Shown here in pieces: positions 63,491-64,000 of a stretch of 64,000 nucleotides of DNA. A model generated the notes under the pieces. It saw only the letters and a list, made by a program, of their open reading frames with translations. It was not told where the DNA came from and searched no databases. This DNA is from Paracoccaceae bacterium (GTDB lineage: Bacteria; Pseudomonadota; Alphaproteobacteria; Rhodobacterales; Rhodobacteraceae). The position numbers and the translations under genes were made by a program. Where the stretch lies: contig WRPH01000015.1 in assembly GCA_009773375.1 (NCBI GenBank), positions 62,001 through 126,000 on the forward strand. The letters are read 5' to 3'. Every line of letters begins with the position of its first letter. Position 1 is the stretch's first letter.

Positions 63491-64000
63491 CCGCCCTGCT
63501 TTACAAAATCCCGGAACTCTTTGTTTCAGGCGTGGCATCTGGAAAATACAAACTGGTTGGCGCAATCATCCAAGAGGTTGTCTCGGGCCGCGTCATGGGC
63601 CATGTGCAGCAGACGGGCGCACTGGATCAGGCGTTGAACCTTGCAATGCCGGTCTTGGGCAAAGCATTTCCACCGCTGCAAATTCTGTCATCCTTGTCCG
63701 GCGTGGCTTCGGTGGTTCAGAATGAACAGATCAAGTCTCGCCTGACGGCGATGCAATCTTCGCTGGGGTTGATCCAGAATATGCAGGTGGCCAGTCTGGC
63801 GGTGTCGGGGCTTGGTCTGGGTGTTTCGGTGGTTGGCTTTGCCGTGATGCACCAGCGCTTGCAGGGCATTGCGACGCATCTGAAAACGCTGGATGACAAG
63901 ATAGAGAAAGTTACCGCTGATCGCCGCAGCGATGAATTGCGGGTGATCTTTGCCGATATTTCGACCGATCTGGAGGCTGTGGATACGCTGTCCAGCCGGG
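63487..64000 (+). CDS. Unknown coiled-coil membrane protein, second gene of the cassette (partial)
   Basis: Open from the ATG at 63487, which overlaps the previous stop, to the window end (171 residues seen). The N-terminal helical part (ALLYKIPELFVSGVASGKYKLVGAIIQEVVSG) leads to a hydrophobic segment at about 104-122 (ASLAVSGLGLGVSVVGFAVM), then a predicted coiled coil (HQRLQGIATHLKTLDDKIEKVTADRRSDELRVIFADISTDLEAVDTL). I do not recognise a family. The tight ATGA coupling with the first gene implies that the two products are made in fixed ratio and may form one complex. Confidence 0.6.
   Translation, partial: MTALLYKIPELFVSGVASGKYKLVGAIIQEVVSGRVMGHVQQTGALDQALNLAMPVLGKAFPPLQILSSLSGVASVVQNEQIKSRLTAMQSSLGLIQNMQVASLAVSGLGLGVSVVGFAVMHQRLQGIATHLKTLDDKIEKVTADRRSDELRVIFADISTDLEAVDTLSSR

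Overview
The window reads as chromosomal DNA of an alphaproteobacterium of the Rhodobacterales (Rhodobacteraceae; Paracoccus/Rhodobacter-like). It is GC-rich. It carries a cytochrome c2 gene beside a lone ctaD preceded by a perfect FNR box, a SAM-II riboswitch in front of metZ, a folB-folP-glmM run, lysC near ptsP, and the recurrent Rhodobacterales intergenic motif built around CCCCGGAGTATTT / CAAGATGAA. I cannot name the genus or species. About 64 protein genes and one tRNA are supported. There is no rRNA, CRISPR array, prophage or recognisable insertion sequence.

Layout. 1-2.6 kb: an RTX calcium-binding-repeat protein with a C-terminal Hint domain that lies out of frame. 2.8-17.7 kb: tRNA-Leu(GAG), lipB, cytochrome c2, ctaD, a DUF2244 protein, a YqeY-type protein, carA, a large family 2 glycosyltransferase, a GntR regulator, a HAD hydrolase, a UbiH-type monooxygenase, a broken class V aminotransferase, two overlapping Lrp/AsnC regulators divergent from ilvC, and a dihaem cytochrome c. 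18-29.3 kb: a membrane-anchored LuxR-type regulator, glmM-folP-folB, a SleB-type hydrolase, a PEP-utilising protein with an eroded ATP-grasp part, and glyS/DUF6446/glyQ. 29.4-45 kb: an exported degenerate trypsin-fold protein, folE2, metZ, four minus-strand genes ending with ftsY, a lysoplasmalogenase, an AlkB-type hydroxylase, xseA, purD, a bestrophin-like channel and lysC. 45-54 kb: an L,D-transpeptidase, ptsP, small enzymes, pth and rplY separated by an inserted glycosyltransferase, and an MFS transporter. 54.4-61.3 kb: a second frame-broken RTX gene, lldD, a MEKHLA protein, trpA, two VOC-fold proteins (one with an internal stop), and a MoaD-like protein paired with a BNR beta-propeller. 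61.5-64 kb: ychF, then an unrecognised two-gene membrane cassette running off the right edge.

Most of the window is housekeeping: respiration (cycA, ctaD), folate (folE2, folB, folP), amino acids (ilvC, metZ, lysC, trpA), nucleotides (carA, purD), translation (glyQS, pth, rplY, ychF), cell envelope (glmM, L,D-transpeptidase, SleB-like) and secretion (ftsY). Many genes overlap by the 4-base ATGA or GTGA junction typical of translational coupling.

Four genes are broken: two RTX genes and an aminotransferase by frame changes, and a VOC protein by a TAA codon. In this kind of sequence, assembly or base-calling error must be excluded before calling them pseudogenes. The most interesting leads are a compound palindromic element present twice with identical geometry (31195-31241 and 62633-62679), the unknown cassette that follows its second copy, a VHL-beta-like domain inside the first RTX protein, the MoaD-like/BNR pair, a protease fold without catalytic residues, and a PPDK relative without its ATP-site signature.
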